From assembly GCF_029168945.1 (NCBI RefSeq), contig NC_083605.1, positions 36,965,280-37,029,279 of the forward strand: a stretch of 64,000 bases of DNA. Reading direction: 5' to 3'. This document shows positions 21,896 to 34,030 of the stretch, one piece after another. Position 1 is the stretch's first letter. Each line of letters opens with the position of its first letter. This DNA comes from Cannabis sativa (taxonomy: Eukaryota > Streptophyta > Magnoliopsida > Rosales > Cannabaceae). The position numbers and the translations under genes were made by a program. The notes beneath the pieces are model-generated. The model was not told where the DNA came from and made no database searches. It saw only the letters and a list, made by a program, of their open reading frames with translations.

Positions 21896-24800
21896 CTACC
21901 CCCAATTTAGTGATAGTATTGGCTCAAGTGGTCTGCATTCCAAGCTAGAAGAATCTTGGATCCATTAAGTCTTTGAAATTGGCATGTTACGTTATGCACC
22001 TTGTGTTGTATCTCATATGTTCCTTCCCTGTTAGGTCCTAGAACCTCCACTCCTAGTTCCCGAGATTCTTGAAACACTCTTTGTAATATGAGATCTTTGA
22101 CTTTAAACCTGTAACTTTTGAATTTTGAATTAAATTATCGAGTAATTTTTCCTTAGTACATTTTGAGTTGAACTTGTGACTACTCCTGAAGTTCTTCAAT
22201 TAAGTCTAACTATTCCTGAAGTAAGGCATGATTTGGGGTAGGGTCATAAGTCTCCCATCAATGAGAAGGTACAGTGTTTTCTACTAGGATGATGACTTCA
22301 CACTTGTAATACATTGAGCATGGAGTATGCCCCATTGAAGTTCTTTTTATCATCTAGTATTCCTAAAGGACTCAAGGAAGTTCTTTTGGCTAGTGAGCCT
22401 TGTACACTTGTAACTTCTTCTTTAATGTGGTCATAAGAATTTTGTTAAAAACTTTCACCCAGTTGCCCATTCGCCTATGGTTTGGCCACTGCCGCGAAGA
22501 TTTTTATGATTCCATGCTTGACACAGAAGTCAGTGAAGTGACCACTGTCAAATTTGTTGTTGTTGTCTAATACAATCTTGTGTGGAAGGTCATAACAACA
22601 TACTATGTTCTTTATGACAAAATCCAAAGACTTCTTGGAAGTAACTGTATTTGTTGGTTCCACCTGAACCCACTTAGTGAAGTAATCGATGGCAACAATG
22701 GCATATTTAAACCCTCATTTCCCAGTTGAAAGGGAACCTAGCAAATCAATCTTCTAAATAGAAAATGACCACAAACTATTCATCATGGTTATTTCTGTTG
22801 GTGCAGATCTTGGAATATTAGTATAGCGTTGACATTGTTCTCACTTTCGAACATAATCGATACAACCCTTTCATTTTTGGCCAAAAGTATCCTTTCCTGA
22901 CGATCTTCTTAGACAAACTGGGTCTAGATGTGTGGTCTCCAAAGAAACCTTCATGTATTTCATGGATAATAGCACTAATTTCTGTTCTGACTATGCACTT
23001 CAAATAGGGTACTGATTACCCCCTTTAGTAAAATCTTCCATCAAGAATCAAATATCTTAAAGCTTGATATTGGATTTTTCTGGATATAACTCTATCAATT
23101 GGTAGTTCCCTAGAACTCAAAAACTTGTAGATAGGGCCTATCAAGGAGGTGGATTGATCAATGATGTTTACCCACAGTGGATCTGTGCTCAAAATATCTA
23201 GATGAGCAATGGGAACTACTCTGCATTGCTCAATATTTGGATTTATTATTAGCTTTGCAAACATATCTGTGAGGGCATTTTGATCCCAAGGGACCTGTCT
23301 AACGGTGTGTCTTTTAAGTTTTGAATCAACTCTCTAGATTAAGAGATATAGGAAGCCATTTTCTCTCCTTTTGTTTGGTATTCTCCGGATATTTGATTCA
23401 CCACTAGTTTAAAATCACTTTAGAGTTTAATGTTTTGAGCCCCAACTTCCTTGGCTAATTGTAAACCTGCAATCGTTGTTTTGTGCTTTTCTTCGTTGTT
23501 GGAAGAAGTGAATTCAAATAGGAGGGCACTCTGAAGCTGATGTCCTTACAAAGAAATGAAATTATTCTAGGTTTAGAACCTTTTTCATTCAAGGCTCCAT
23601 CAACATAAACCTTCTAAATTTCTAATTCTCAATTTAGTTTTTCTAAGTCATTATTTATTTTGGTGCACTCTACAATAAAGCGTACCAGAGCTTGACATTT
23701 GATTGAAACTCTGGGCTGGTAATGGATGTTAAATTGACTCAGCTCCATGGCCCATTTCAGGAATCTCCCAAATAATTTTGGTTTCTGTAATACTTAGAAA
23801 AGAGGGTGATTTGTAAGTACCTTGGTCCCATGAACCTAGAAGTATGGTCTTAACTACCACAACGTGATCAACAAGTAACAGGAAAGCTTCTCAATCATTG
23901 GATATTTGGACTCCGCTCCCAATAGACTTTTGCTTAGATAATACACTGGAAGTTGTACACTTCTTTCTTTTCGCACTGAGGCGACATTGATAGCATGATT
24001 CAACATAGCAAAATATAGGTACAACAATTCTCCCACAACTAGTTTTGACAAGACCATAGCCTTACCCAAATGCTCCTTTAACTTTTGGAAGGCATCTTCG
24101 CACTTAGTAGTTCGTTGTTGTTAATTCCATGTAACACATTAAATGATGGGCTGCACTTATCAATGTATTTTGAAATGAATTTGCTTAGGGCCGTGGTCCT
24201 TCTAGTTAGACTCTGGACGTGTTTATTTTCCTCGGGGAAGGCATGTAAAGAAGAGCTTTAATCTTTTCTAGATTAGCTTCAATTCCTCGAGAGATGACAA
24301 TGAAACCCAAGAATTTCCTTAAAGAATCTCAAAAAGTGAATTCTTTAGGATTTGCCTTCATTCCATAATTCTAAATAACAGAGAAAGCCTCTTCCAGGTC
24401 ACTATTATGTTCCTCGAAAGTTTTGGACTTCACAAACATGTCATCCACGTAAACTTCCATGTTTTCTTTGAACACATCCTTGAACATCTTGTTCAATATA
24501 CATTGATATGTTGCTCTGACGTTCTTGAGCCTAAAGGGTATAACCACCGAAAAATACTCCCCTTTGTCCATCTGGAAATTGGTTTGTTCTAGGGATGCTA
24601 CATGCATCTTAATCTAATTGTAATTAGAGTACGCATTTATAAGGCTTAAAATTTCATACCTTGATATGGCATCCACCATTTGATCGACCTAGGGAAGTGG
24701 TAAGAAATCTTTCAGAAAAATCCTTATTTAAGTTCGTGAAGTCAATGCACATTCTCCATGTTCCATTTAGTATTGGAACTAACATTGGGTTTGCCAACCA

Positions 24801-25941
24801 GACCAGATATAAAACTCCCTAAAGAAACTCTATAGAGGTTAATTTCTCAACTTCTATTTTCACTACATTAGCCTTTACTGAATTTAATGGTCTTCTATTC
24901 TAAAAGATTGGGTCTGTGTCTTTGTCAATGTTAACGTGGATAGTATATTGGAAATAATTCTAGTCTTGTTTGAATGGCTCCACACTAGTACATGATGATT
25001 GTTTTTCGCTGTGGGAACGATATGTTATTTCACCATCAGAGGCAAATTTCGTCCGACCTTGATGAATTTCGTAGGATCTGCCTCATTGATGCATATTTCT
25101 TCAACTTCCTCCAGTGGTTTGATCATATTTTCCACCCCTAATTGGGGATCTAACTCATACTTTTTCTGGATTACCCCCTGTGTCTGATGGGCGGATATTT
25201 TGGAACCATCTTCTCTGACAATAAAAAATTACTTGGCAGAGACATTATAGTATTTTTCGATGCTTCTCTGGTTGCCTTTTACCATGCCAATACTTCCATT
25301 GTCGCATGAGAACTTCATGCATAAATATCAAATGGATGTTACTACTCCGAAGTTGACTAGAACCGGGTGTCCTAGAATGTCATTATAGGTGGTGGGATAG
25401 TCCACTACTACATACATGGAGTACTTGAATGTGAAGGTTGTGTTGCTCTAGCTATTCCCTCGTTCAGTATAATCGCGAACTAAATCTTCCCCATAAGTAA
25501 TAAGGAATCTCCATTAAAGTCGTGTAGCTGGATAGGGCATGACATCATATTAGCTTCAACTAATTCAATTTCTTGGAAGGCGCCCTTGAACGGAATATTG
25601 ACCAAGCTTCCATTGTCCACCAATACTCTGGACACTCTTGATGGAAATTTGGGCTTCAATCACCAATGGATCATTATGTGGGAAATGTGTATGCTTAGCG
25701 TCCTCTTCCGTGAAGGTGATTGGTAGGTTCATCATTCATAAACTTTGAGTTGGAGTTTGCACAAGGTCACATACCTCCCTCTCTTAGTCTAGCTTATTGA
25801 TGTACCTCTTCAGGGCATTTCTTGTGCTTCTAGCGATATACGAGCCCTCAAAAATGGTTATAACATGACCATTCATAGGAGGGGGAGCAAGTCCTGATGG
25901 ATATTGATTTCTTGGCCTAGGAGACGAAGTAGTATTTGGTA
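21896..25941 (-). pseudogene. Second Tat-type pol (protease to integrase), decayed
   Basis: Minus-strand reading, from high to low coordinates: protease (RVLVDNGSLVNI, about 25620); reverse transcriptase (FQMDKGEYFSVVIPF and YVDDMFVKSKTFEEHNSD, about 24430-24560); RNase H (LPVYYLSKSLLGAESKYPM, about 23920); second, archaeal-type RNase H (FEFTSSNNEEKHKTTIAGL and ISGEYQTKGEKMASYL, about 23350-23520); integrase finger (HEIHEGFFGDHTSRPSL, about 22930) and core (DLPHKIVLDNNNKFDS, about 22560). The two RNase H domains make it a Tat element. Numerous stops and frameshifts are present. The N-terminal gag part is displaced to 37378-38670 by the Athila insertion. Confidence 0.85.
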
Positions 25942-25946
25942 CTTAG
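25942..25946. repeat. Target-site duplication, left copy (CTTAG)
   Basis: CTTAG abuts the low-coordinate LTR and recurs at 37373-37377 directly after the other LTR. Confidence 0.93.
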
Positions 25947-27185
25947 TGTTGCGATATTTTGCACACGCAAGTGTACGTATCGTTATAATTAGTAAACTCA
26001 CAAGGAGTGAGGTCGATCCCACAGGGAATTGGATTAAGTACTACTAAACTATACTTATGATTCTATTTGGTAAAATAATAAGTTTGTAATTTGAAAGTAA
26101 ATTACTCAGAAAATTAAAGAGAAAATAAACGAAGATTAATCAAGATGAGAGATTAGGGAGGTGAATCCTGTTGTTAAGCTACCAATGTTAATACCTAATT
26201 GCTATCCTTATCTCGACGTGAAAGACAAATTATAAATTAACCTAACTCTTTTCAGATCTTTTAGGTTCTAAATAATATGTTCTCTAATTAACTTCTTAAT
26301 TAAATCAACACAAAATCAGCATTAAGCAATAATCTATTCGTCACTGAGGCTATGTAAATACTTTCGTTTCACATCAAAACCTAGACTATCCAAATTTTAG
26401 CATTCTCAATTCTCACTTTTTCAGATTTCGAATTGAGATCATTGAACATGTAAAAGGTGATCAAGCTTGCACATGGAATTAAACACAAATAAAGATAGTA
26501 TTCACACATAAGATGAAGGAATGGCAATTATTTATTAACTAGGCATAAACTTAAACAACATTCATCATCCTCCCTTATTGGGAAATTTAGTTCAACATAA
26601 CTCTAAAAACATCCATGATTAATTCAGAAACAAAAACAAACATAAAGAAGAAATTAAGGGTAAAAGAAAGAAACTAGAAGGTGATATCGCTCCGGGTCTT
26701 CAAGATAGCTTCCTCTCCACTTGCATCCACTATTTAGGTCTATTTCTGCTTAATTCTGACCTTCAGTGTCGTATTCCTTATATAGGGATGAGTAGTGTGC
26801 CTCCAATTGAGAGAAAAATCAAAATTAGGTCAAAACCACGACGTCCGTACCAAGTCGCGACTAGCCCTTAAGCTGGTCGCGACTACAGGCAAACCTCAAA
26901 AATCGAAGGTTCTGCCAAACCTCGAAGTCGCGACCAGAGTCGCGACCTGGAAAAAGGGTCGCGACCTGGCTCTCATGAGGTCGCGACTACTAACGCTTCT
27001 GGAGCCGAATTTTCCAATTTTTTTCCAGTTTATCCCAATTTTTCACCATTTGACTGAATTTGAACTTTAACACTCCGGGAACCTGAAATAATAAAAATCA
27101 AGCGTAAAACTGCTCCAAAAAACACCAATAGACGAGATAATGCTAACTTTAAAGACCCGAAACATAGGCTAATTATAACCTAACA
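25947..27185 (-). repeat. 3' LTR of the Athila element (1239 bp)
   Basis: In plus orientation it starts TGTTGCGATATT and ends CCTAACA, matching 36130-37372. TATA box TATATAAG on the minus strand at 26778-26785. Six GTCGCGAC words lie at 26854-26987, just upstream of that TATA box. Confidence 0.95.
26854..26987. repeat. GTCGCGAC array in the 3' LTR (6 copies)
   Basis: The palindromic octamer begins at 26854, 26876, 26927, 26939, 26958 and 26980. On the element's strand the array lies about 70-200 bp upstream of the TATA box, where U3 enhancers would be. Confidence 0.9.
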
Positions 27186-27200
27186 AAATCCCCCAAACTA
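27186..27200 (-). other. Polypurine tract of the Athila element
   Basis: Minus-strand TAGTTTGGGGGATTT abuts the 3' LTR. It is the standard plus-strand primer position and has the G5 core usual in Athila. Confidence 0.85.
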
Positions 27201-27868
27201 GATTCTTACTCGCCCCCGAGTAAGATAAAAAAAAACTAACTACGCTATCAGATAATTACTATGCTGCTGACTCATGCTCTGTTTTCTTCCTTGCATAAAC
27301 TAGAATTTTGACCATACTAACTCTAACAATTAACTCGGATGCTCAATTAATAACACTATGTACAACTGCAACAATTTATTCAAATGTGAAACATTGTTAT
27401 AAAAGTTTTACTCTTTCCACAGTTCCACAATCCGATAACTCATAAGCTTGCATGCTTACCTTTCTCCACTAATGTTGACAGTATTCTTTGGAATCATTAG
27501 GTCTTTTAAAGGCTTAAGTATAATGGCTCAGATATTCAGGGATAGGCAAAAGATAATTTTTGGCTCAACATATCATAAGCACACAAATAGAACCCACAAG
27601 CTTCTTACTTTTTTTTTTCTTTCTAGAATCCCATAATATTCCCCAGATTTACCAAGATTGATAGAAGATATCTCTATTATTTTTCCAACATCACTGAATC
27701 TTTTTTTTTTTTCAAACATATTTTTACTTTTTATTGTTTTTTTTTTCTTTTTTCTTCATACTTCATTTTTTTTTTCAGTGACATTGAATTACACAATTTT
27801 TTTTTTCATCTTCTCAATCTTACAAGTTTTTCTCCCTCTCACTATTTCCTCACACTAAATATTTCTCC

Positions 27869-27880
27869 TCCCCCAAACTA
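27869..27880 (-). other. Internal polypurine-like copy 1
   Basis: Minus-strand TAGTTTGGGGGA, identical to the first 12 bases of the tract at the LTR border (27189-27200). Confidence 0.55.
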
Positions 27881-28377
27881 ATCATGTAGCTTATGATATC
27901 ATGGATAACATGGTGAAGAAAAATTAATAGTGTGGTTGCAAAGTTTTCAAATCAATGGGTGAAAAACATAACAGGTTTAGGCTCAAAAGGTTAACTAGGG
28001 CTACACATTATTATGGTAGGCTTGAAAGGCTCAAACTATCCAACAAATGCCTAAGTCATATTCCAATTGAACACTATCAAGGATTTCGCCTCAAAAGAAT
28101 AAACATGCAAGTTATCCTGTCAATCTTACCACAAACCATAGTAAAACAATTATAATAATTTTCACAGAGTGAATATTTGCAGAAAAACATAGGTTTCAAA
28201 ACATCCGAACTAATCCAAAGAGTTAACAAAATCAAGCACACAATTATTTTACAGTTTCAGATCACATCGCACTAATCAGCAGTATACAACTATCATCAAG
28301 CTTATTGCCATTCCTTGACTAAAACAGATAATTAAAATGCAGGAATTAAAATGCAGAATTTAAAATTATTAAGTCTC

Positions 28378-28390
28378 TCCCCCCAAACTA
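28378..28390 (-). other. Internal polypurine-like copy 2
   Basis: Minus-strand TAGTTTGGGGGGA lies about 65 bp after the ORF3 stop. It repeats the LTR-border tract with one extra G. Confidence 0.55.
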
Positions 28391-28454
28391 AATATGACAT
28401 TGTCCCCAATGTATACAGGAATATGCAGAGAAAAGAGACTTACCTTAGACCCTC

Positions 28455-29633
28455 TCAGAAAGGGTTGGGTGGTGGCGGCTGGTCATAGGGATAGAACCGA
28501 GGAGGTTGCGCCAAATAATTCGGGTCATCAATCCCGATGTTCATTCTGTTGATGAGAGAGTTAAGTTGCTGAACTTGTCCCTCATCATAGACACTCCTCT
28601 GCACCATGTATTGTTGCATGTGGTTGTTCTGCTGAATTATATAACTCAGTTGTGCATGAGTGTATTGTGTTGTAGGATCAATAGGCGCAGGCAATTGTAG
28701 GGGCTGCTCCTCTTCTTCTTCAACACTAGGCTCTCGTTGCCGCCTACGCCCTTGCGGTGCATCAGGTGGAGGTTGGCCATAGGGATGCGGCTCTTTCAGC
28801 CTGTTGACAAAGGCGATGTCCATCTTGCGAAGTGGCAACACCGTGTTGTCATACTCTAATTGGGGAACTTCATATGCCCCGCAGAGTTCTGTGATTACTC
28901 TCGCCAAACCAAAACCACCTCCCGTGGCTCCTTGCACGATCTGCTCAATGCTTTGCCTTATGACTTGTCCAATGTTAATGTTGTACCCCTTCATTATGGC
29001 GTACACATATTTCAGGCGATCCATTTGGACATCGAAAAAGTGCTTATTTGGCACTAACCGAGCACTTACAAAGTACAGCCATGTTTTTGCCACCGGGTTC
29101 AGCTCACACCGGTATAGGATATTTGGCGACCCCTCTGTGCCATCATTGTCATGAAACCTCAACCCAGGAAATCCCACTGTCTTCGCCACATCCACCATAT
29201 CAAACTGCTCTTCCTCCTCAATAATTCGGAGGCGTTGTTCTTCCCTAGTGTAATCTTGGACAGAGAACGTCACATTAAATGCATCAGCAGTAGCGGGAAC
29301 TTTCTTCCCACGCACTTTCACTTCCCCATTCCGGCGGTCGGGCCAATTTGCAAGAAATTCACAAGCCATAGTAACATTAGCCCGACCCCGAGCATCCACA
29401 AAACTTCCCCACTTCATTCTTTCTATTTGAGCTCTGATTGTTTCAAACCGAGGTTGACGCCTCAAAGGATTCTCGGGGAATTCAATACCCTGATCATCAA
29501 TATAAGCCCTATTCTTTAGCCTCGTGAAGCGATTTTGGGCCTCAATGTTTCCAAAGCGGGTCCTATCAAAATCTGTTGGTGGTGGGTTTGAAGACGAACC
29601 CTCCTCTACATTCCTAGTCCTCTTAGGTGCCAT
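28455..29633 (-). CDS. Third ORF of the Athila element (392 aa, putative plant transposon protein)
   Basis: An intact ORF starting MAPKRTRN. Residues about 30-260 form the conserved part of the plant family known as putative plant transposon protein (Pfam Transposase_32 type): MKWGSFVDARG, NVTMACEFLANW, VRGKKVPATADAFN, then VAKTWLYFVSARLVPNKH. The C-terminus is Gln- and Pro-rich (PPPPNPF end) and follows an EEEEEQP acidic patch. Such ORFs sit after pol in Athila elements. The biochemical role is not known, and I see no convincing envelope features (no signal peptide, no membrane segment). It is the only full-length frame left in this element although gag-pol has stops. An A-rich leader precedes the ATG, and a TATA-like box with a GTCGCGAC array lies about 600 bp upstream. 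Confidence 0.82.
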   Translation of the reverse strand: MAPKRTRNVEEGSSSNPPPTDFDRTRFGNIEAQNRFTRLKNRAYIDDQGIEFPENPLRRQPRFETIRAQIERMKWGSFVDARGRANVTMACEFLANWPDRRNGEVKVRGKKVPATADAFNVTFSVQDYTREEQRLRIIEEEEQFDMVDVAKTVGFPGLRFHDNDGTEGSPNILYRCELNPVAKTWLYFVSARLVPNKHFFDVQMDRLKYVYAIMKGYNINIGQVIRQSIEQIVQGATGGGFGLARVITELCGAYEVPQLEYDNTVLPLRKMDIAFVNRLKEPHPYGQPPPDAPQGRRRQREPSVEEEEEQPLQLPAPIDPTTQYTHAQLSYIIQQNNHMQQYMVQRSVYDEGQVQQLNSLINRMNIGIDDPNYLAQPPRFYPYDQPPPPNPF

Positions 29634-30235
29634 ATATTTTTTTTTATATTTTTTTTTTCGAATTTTTTTTTCTTTTTTTTTTTCCGAAACTTTTTTTCTT
29701 TTTTTTCTCTGTTTTTTTTTTCAAAAAAATTGCGCAGCACCTCCCCTTAATTTTTCTCTATCCCAAAAATAAAAAAATCACTCAAACAATAATCTCAAAT
29801 ACTCAATACAATAATGACAACCCAATATCAACAATATTTTGCACAATACACAATTAGACCACCCAAAATCGAAAAAAAATTAATCAAATTCCTAAAAGAT
29901 CGAAGAAAGTGATACTTACAAACCTGAAAAAGCTTTACTCCACCTCCATTGTTGAATGTTCTTGAAAGCTTGAGGTTGAAGATGAAGACAATGATGATTT
30001 TCGGAATTGGGGTGTTAGGGTGATTTTTGATATGGGTTTTGATGATATGTGTAGATTATTGAGTGAAATTGGGTTTTTTGAATGGATTGGGTTTAAGAAA
30101 TTTGAGAAAAGATGAAAAGATTGAAGATTGGAGATGAAAAATTGAAATTTTGAGATGGAAAAGGGTAGGGTTCGGTTGAGAGGATTTGAAATTTGAAATT
30201 TTTGGCGTAGGGTTGAATGAGGGGGAAAAAATTTG
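29634..30235 (-). other. Leader region of the Athila third ORF
   Basis: On the minus strand the 90 bp before the ATG is very A-rich. A donor-like TTTGTAAGTATC (GT at 29919) and an acceptor-like TTTTTGGGATAG (29758) could remove a leader intron of about 160 nt. No coding sequence is seen. Splicing here is inferred. Confidence 0.4.
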
Positions 30236-30243
30236 AATTTATA
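30236..30243 (-). promoter_or_regulatory. Candidate internal TATA box of the Athila element
   Basis: Minus-strand TATAAATT in CTATAAATTC lies 17 bp downstream of the nearest GTCGCGAC word of the internal array. The LTR promoter has the same order: array, then TATA. It could drive a separate ORF3 transcript. Inferred. Confidence 0.4.
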
Positions 30244-30259
30244 GAAAATACGTGAGCAA

Positions 30260-30463
30260 GTCGCGACTTGGCCAAAGGCTAGTCGCGACTAGCTTACGAT
30301 CAAATTATGTGCTTCTCTAGAAAATTGGGAAGTCGCGACTTGGAAAATAGGTCGCGACCACTGGAGCCAAAAAAAAATTCATGAGTTTTTGTAAAAGTCC
30401 AGGTCGCGACTAGGGTCGCGACTTGAAAAATAGGTCGCGACCTAGGAACCCTCAGGTCGCAAC
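30260..30463. repeat. Internal GTCGCGAC array (7 intact copies, 1 decayed)
   Basis: Octamers begin at 30260, 30282, 30332, 30351, 30403, 30415 and 30434. An eighth at 30456 reads GTCGCAAC, one CpG-type change away. The array lies between the integrase stop (30672) and ORF3. Flanking bases are mostly AG or GG on the left and TAG, TTG or CTG on the right, as in the LTR arrays. Confidence 0.9.
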
Positions 30464-30671
30464 CACTGGGCTCCAGGTCGATTTTTTTTTTCACGCTTTT
30501 CACGATTCAACTAAAAAGAAATAATGTCTGGTACTACTTAAAATACTAAAAATACTAAAACATAGACTAAAAACATAACCAAAAAGTCTGAAAAATTAAA
30601 GAAAAACACTTTAGTTGCCTCCCAAGAGCGCTGTCTTTATCGTCATATAGCCAAACGCTGAGCCTTGTACT

Positions 30672-31886
30672 TCAAAGTGGCGCTAGAATCATGGCGGACT
30701 TGGCTTGGTCAAATTGACCTCCCAAGTAAAGCTTTAAACGCTGTCCATTAACTTTGAAAGTTGCTGGACTATCACCTTTTAACTCCACCGCTCCATAAGG
30801 AAACACCTTGACCACTGTGAATGGTCCTGACCACCTTGACTTCAGCTTTCCAGGAAACAGTTTCAACCTTGAATTAAAGAGTAACACTTGCTGCCCTGGT
30901 TGAAACTCTTTCCGTACTAGACCTTGATCGTGCCACTTCTTAGTTCTTTCCCTGTAGATTTTTGCGTTTTCATAGGCTTCATTTCGAAACTCCTCTAACT
31001 CATTCAGCTGTAACAATCTTTTCTCCCCTGCAGCTTTTAGTTCCATGTTAAGAGTCTTCATGGCCCAAAAAGCTTTATGCTCTAACTCCACCGGTAGATG
31101 ACAAGCCTTTCCAAACACCAACCGATATGGGGACATGCCAATCAGTGTTTTGAAAGCAGTTATATATGCCCACAATGCATCATCTAATTTTCTTGACCAA
31201 TCTTTCCTTGATCTTTGCACTGTTTTCTCTAGAATCATTTTGATCTCCCGATTAGAAATTTCAGCTTGGCCATTACTTTGGGGATGGTATAGTAAAGCAG
31301 TTCGATGTCGGACACCATATCTTGAAAGAAGTGCTTCAAACTGCTTGTTGCAGAAGTGACTCCCTTCATCGCTTACTATTGCTCGAGGAGTACCAAACCG
31401 AGTAAAGATGTTCTTTTGTAGAAAGCGAAGAACTGTCTTACCATCATTCTGGGGTGTAGCTGCAGCTTCGACCCATTTAGACACATAATCGACGGCCAAA
31501 AGAATGTACTGATTGCTAAAGGATGAAGGAAAAGGACCCATGAAGTCTATTCCCCACACATCAAACAATTCAACTTCTAAAATTCCTGTTAAAGGCATCT
31601 CGTTTCTTCTTGAGATATTACCTGTTCGTTGACAACGATCACATGCCTTTACAAAGGTAGTACAATCCTTGAATAGCGTTGGCCAAAAGAATCCACTTTG
31701 CAACACCTTCGCAGCCGTTCTGTTTCCACTAAAATGTCCTCCACATGGTAAAGCATGACAATGATTTAGGATAGAATACATCTCCTCTTCAGGCACACAT
31801 CTCCTAATTATCTGATCGGTGCAGTGCTTGTAGAGGATTGGCTCTTTCCCATAATAATGTTTCACCTCAGAAAAGAACTTCTTCAA
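30672..31886 (-). pseudogene. Athila integrase, in a separate frame from RT
   Basis: About 404 residues: HHCC finger ([20 protein letters not shown] and CDRCQR), catalytic core with [29 protein letters not shown] and [12 protein letters not shown], and a C-terminal domain with [19 protein letters not shown], typical of Athila. The D, D and E positions are present. It belongs to the gag-pol polyprotein but is shifted by one frame relative to the RT ORF near 31912, where the RT frame stops after [13 protein letters not shown]. The frame is otherwise intact to its stop. In life it would insert element cDNA into the genome. Confidence 0.9.
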
Positions 31887-34018
31887 TTGTTGACGCGAAA
31901 GCTCGGGAGGGTTATTTTTGCAACCAAGAAATTAACATAGTCAGCGTACCATGGTACCATCAGGTTTTCCCTCACACTAAAGAGTTGTTCATCAGGAAAT
32001 TGCTCATTTATTTGTACCTCCTTTGTATTCTGACTCTCTTCCAGCTCTAATCTTGACAAGTGGTCTGCTACCAGGTTTTCGGTGCCCTTCTTATCTTTTA
32101 TCTCTAAGTCAAACTCTTGAAGTAGAAGTACCCACCGAATCAGTCTCGGTTTTGCATCCTTCTTGGTCATAAGGTATTTGATTGCTGAATGATCTGTGTA
32201 GACAATTACTTTATTTCCAATCAGGTAGGGTCGGAATTTGTCACAAGCAAACACTATTGCCAGCATTTCTTTCTCTGTAGTGGCGTAATTTAATGGAGCA
32301 TCATTTAGAGTTCTACTAGCATAGTAGATTGTGTGGAATACTCTGTCAACTCTTTGACCCAAGACCGCTCCAATGGCATAGTCACTTGCGTCGCACATCA
32401 ACTCAAACGGCAACTCCCAATTTGGTGAAGTTACTATCGGTGCTGTAATCAATCTCTCCTTTAGAACCTTGAAAGCTTTTAAACAATCTTCTCCAAACTC
32501 AAATGGAACACCATTGACAAGTAAGCTAGACAAAGGTTTTGAGATCTTGGAGAAGTCCTTGATAAATCTGCGGTAGAAGCCAGCATGTCCTAGGAAACTC
32601 CTCACTCCTTTTACAAAAACTGGAGGTGGAAAATTCTCTATTGTTGAAACTTTAGCCTTATCCACCTCAATTCTTGCCTTTGAAATTTTGTGCCCAAGAA
32701 CAATTCCTTCTGTTACCATAAAGTGGCACTTCTCCCAGTTTAACACCAAGTTAGACTTCTCGCACCTAGTTAGCACTTTTTCCAAATTTTCCAAACAATG
32801 ATCGAAGGAAGAACCAAAGACCGAGAAATCATCCATAAAGATTTCAATACAAGATTCAATCAAGTCTGAAAAGATAGCCATCATACACCTTTGAAAAGTA
32901 GCAGGGGCGTTGCACAAGCCGAATGGAATTCTTCTAAAAGCAAAGGTACCGTAAGGACATGTGAAAGTAGTCTTCTCCTGATATTCAGGTGCTATAGCTA
33001 TCTGGTGGTAGTCAGAATATCCATCAAGAAAGCAGTAATATTCTTGCCCCGCCAATTTTTCTAGCATTTGATCAATGAAGGGCAAAGGGAAGTGATCTTT
33101 TCTTGTTGCTTTGTTGAGTTTCCAGTAATTGATGCAGATCCTCCAACCAGTGACTGTTCTTGTAAGAATCAACTCATTCTTTTCATTCTTGATCACAGTC
33201 ATTCCACCTTTCTTTGGAACCACTTGCACCGGGCTAACCCACTTACTATCTGAAATAGGATAAGCAACTCCAGCATCCAACAACTTAACTACTTCTTTTC
33301 TGACAACTTCTTTCATGGGTGGATTGAGTCTTCGTTGAGCGTCAATTGTCGGTTTGGCATTGTCTTCCATAAGAATTCGATGCATCACTGTTGAAGGACT
33401 GATTCCTTTGACATCACCTAGTGTCCAAGCGATGGCCTTATTATGAGCTCGGAGTACCCTCAGAAGTCTATCAGTTTCCACATCAGAGAGAGAAGCTGAA
33501 ACAATAACTGGCAGCTTTTTATCTTGACCCAAAAACTCATACCTCAAGTGACTAGGAAGCACCTTCAATTCAAGTTCTGGAGGCTTTTCAGTAGATGGCT
33601 TTAGCTCTTTTGGAACTGCTCCCAATTCCTCAAAATATCTTCTGTTCAAGGGCCCATAGGAATCAAGCCACTTCACATAACCCATGACCTCTTGTCCCTC
33701 TTGCTCTGTCAATTCATCTTCAGTTAAACTTAGTTCAAGAGGATCATCTAGCCGCTTTTTCTCACCCACAATTTCATCAATCAAGTCAATGAAGAAACAG
33801 TTATCACTTGCCTTTGGGTACGTCATAGCCTTTAGCACATTAAAGACCACTTCTTCTCCTTGGACTCTCAGCTTTAATTCACCCTTCTGAACATCGATCA
33901 AGGCTTGGCCAGTTGCCAAGAATGGTCTCCCAAGAATGATTGGGACATTGCTATCTTCTTCCATATCCAAAACGATGAAATCAGCTGGAAAGATGAACTT
34001 GTCAACTTTAACTAACAC
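31883..34018 (-). pseudogene. Athila protease end, reverse transcriptase and RNase H
   Basis: An open stretch of about 711 codons in the same frame as the preceding gag-protease stretch, separated from it only by a TGA (34031-34033) where related elements read Gly. It begins in the protease C-part (ILGRPFLATGQALIDV). The reverse transcriptase has ITGWRICINYWKLN, FPLPFIDQMLEKLAG, CPYGTFAFRRIPFGLC and the catalytic FMDD. RNase H has MCDASDYAIGAVLG and VYTDHSAIKYLM. The domains look complete, so loss of function is due to the stops and the frameshift to integrase near 31912. Confidence 0.9.
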
Positions 34019-34030
34019 ATCCTTAATGAC

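Larger units (their letters stand above)
27201..28454 (-). other. 3' untranslated region of the Athila element
   Basis: About 1.25 kb between ORF3 and the polypurine tract. On the minus strand it has long A/G-rich runs (27610-27790) and two extra copies of the polypurine motif (27869-27880, 28378-28390). No ORF is supported. Confidence 0.7.

Noticed and set aside
28455..29633. Athila third ORF as an envelope protein
   Set aside because: There is no signal peptide, no hydrophobic segment and no cleavage motif. It matches the plant transposon-protein family instead.
29524..29857. Phe-rich frames of 76-82 codons that look like membrane segments
   Set aside because: They are translations of T runs opposite the A-rich leader of ORF3 and are low-complexity artefacts.
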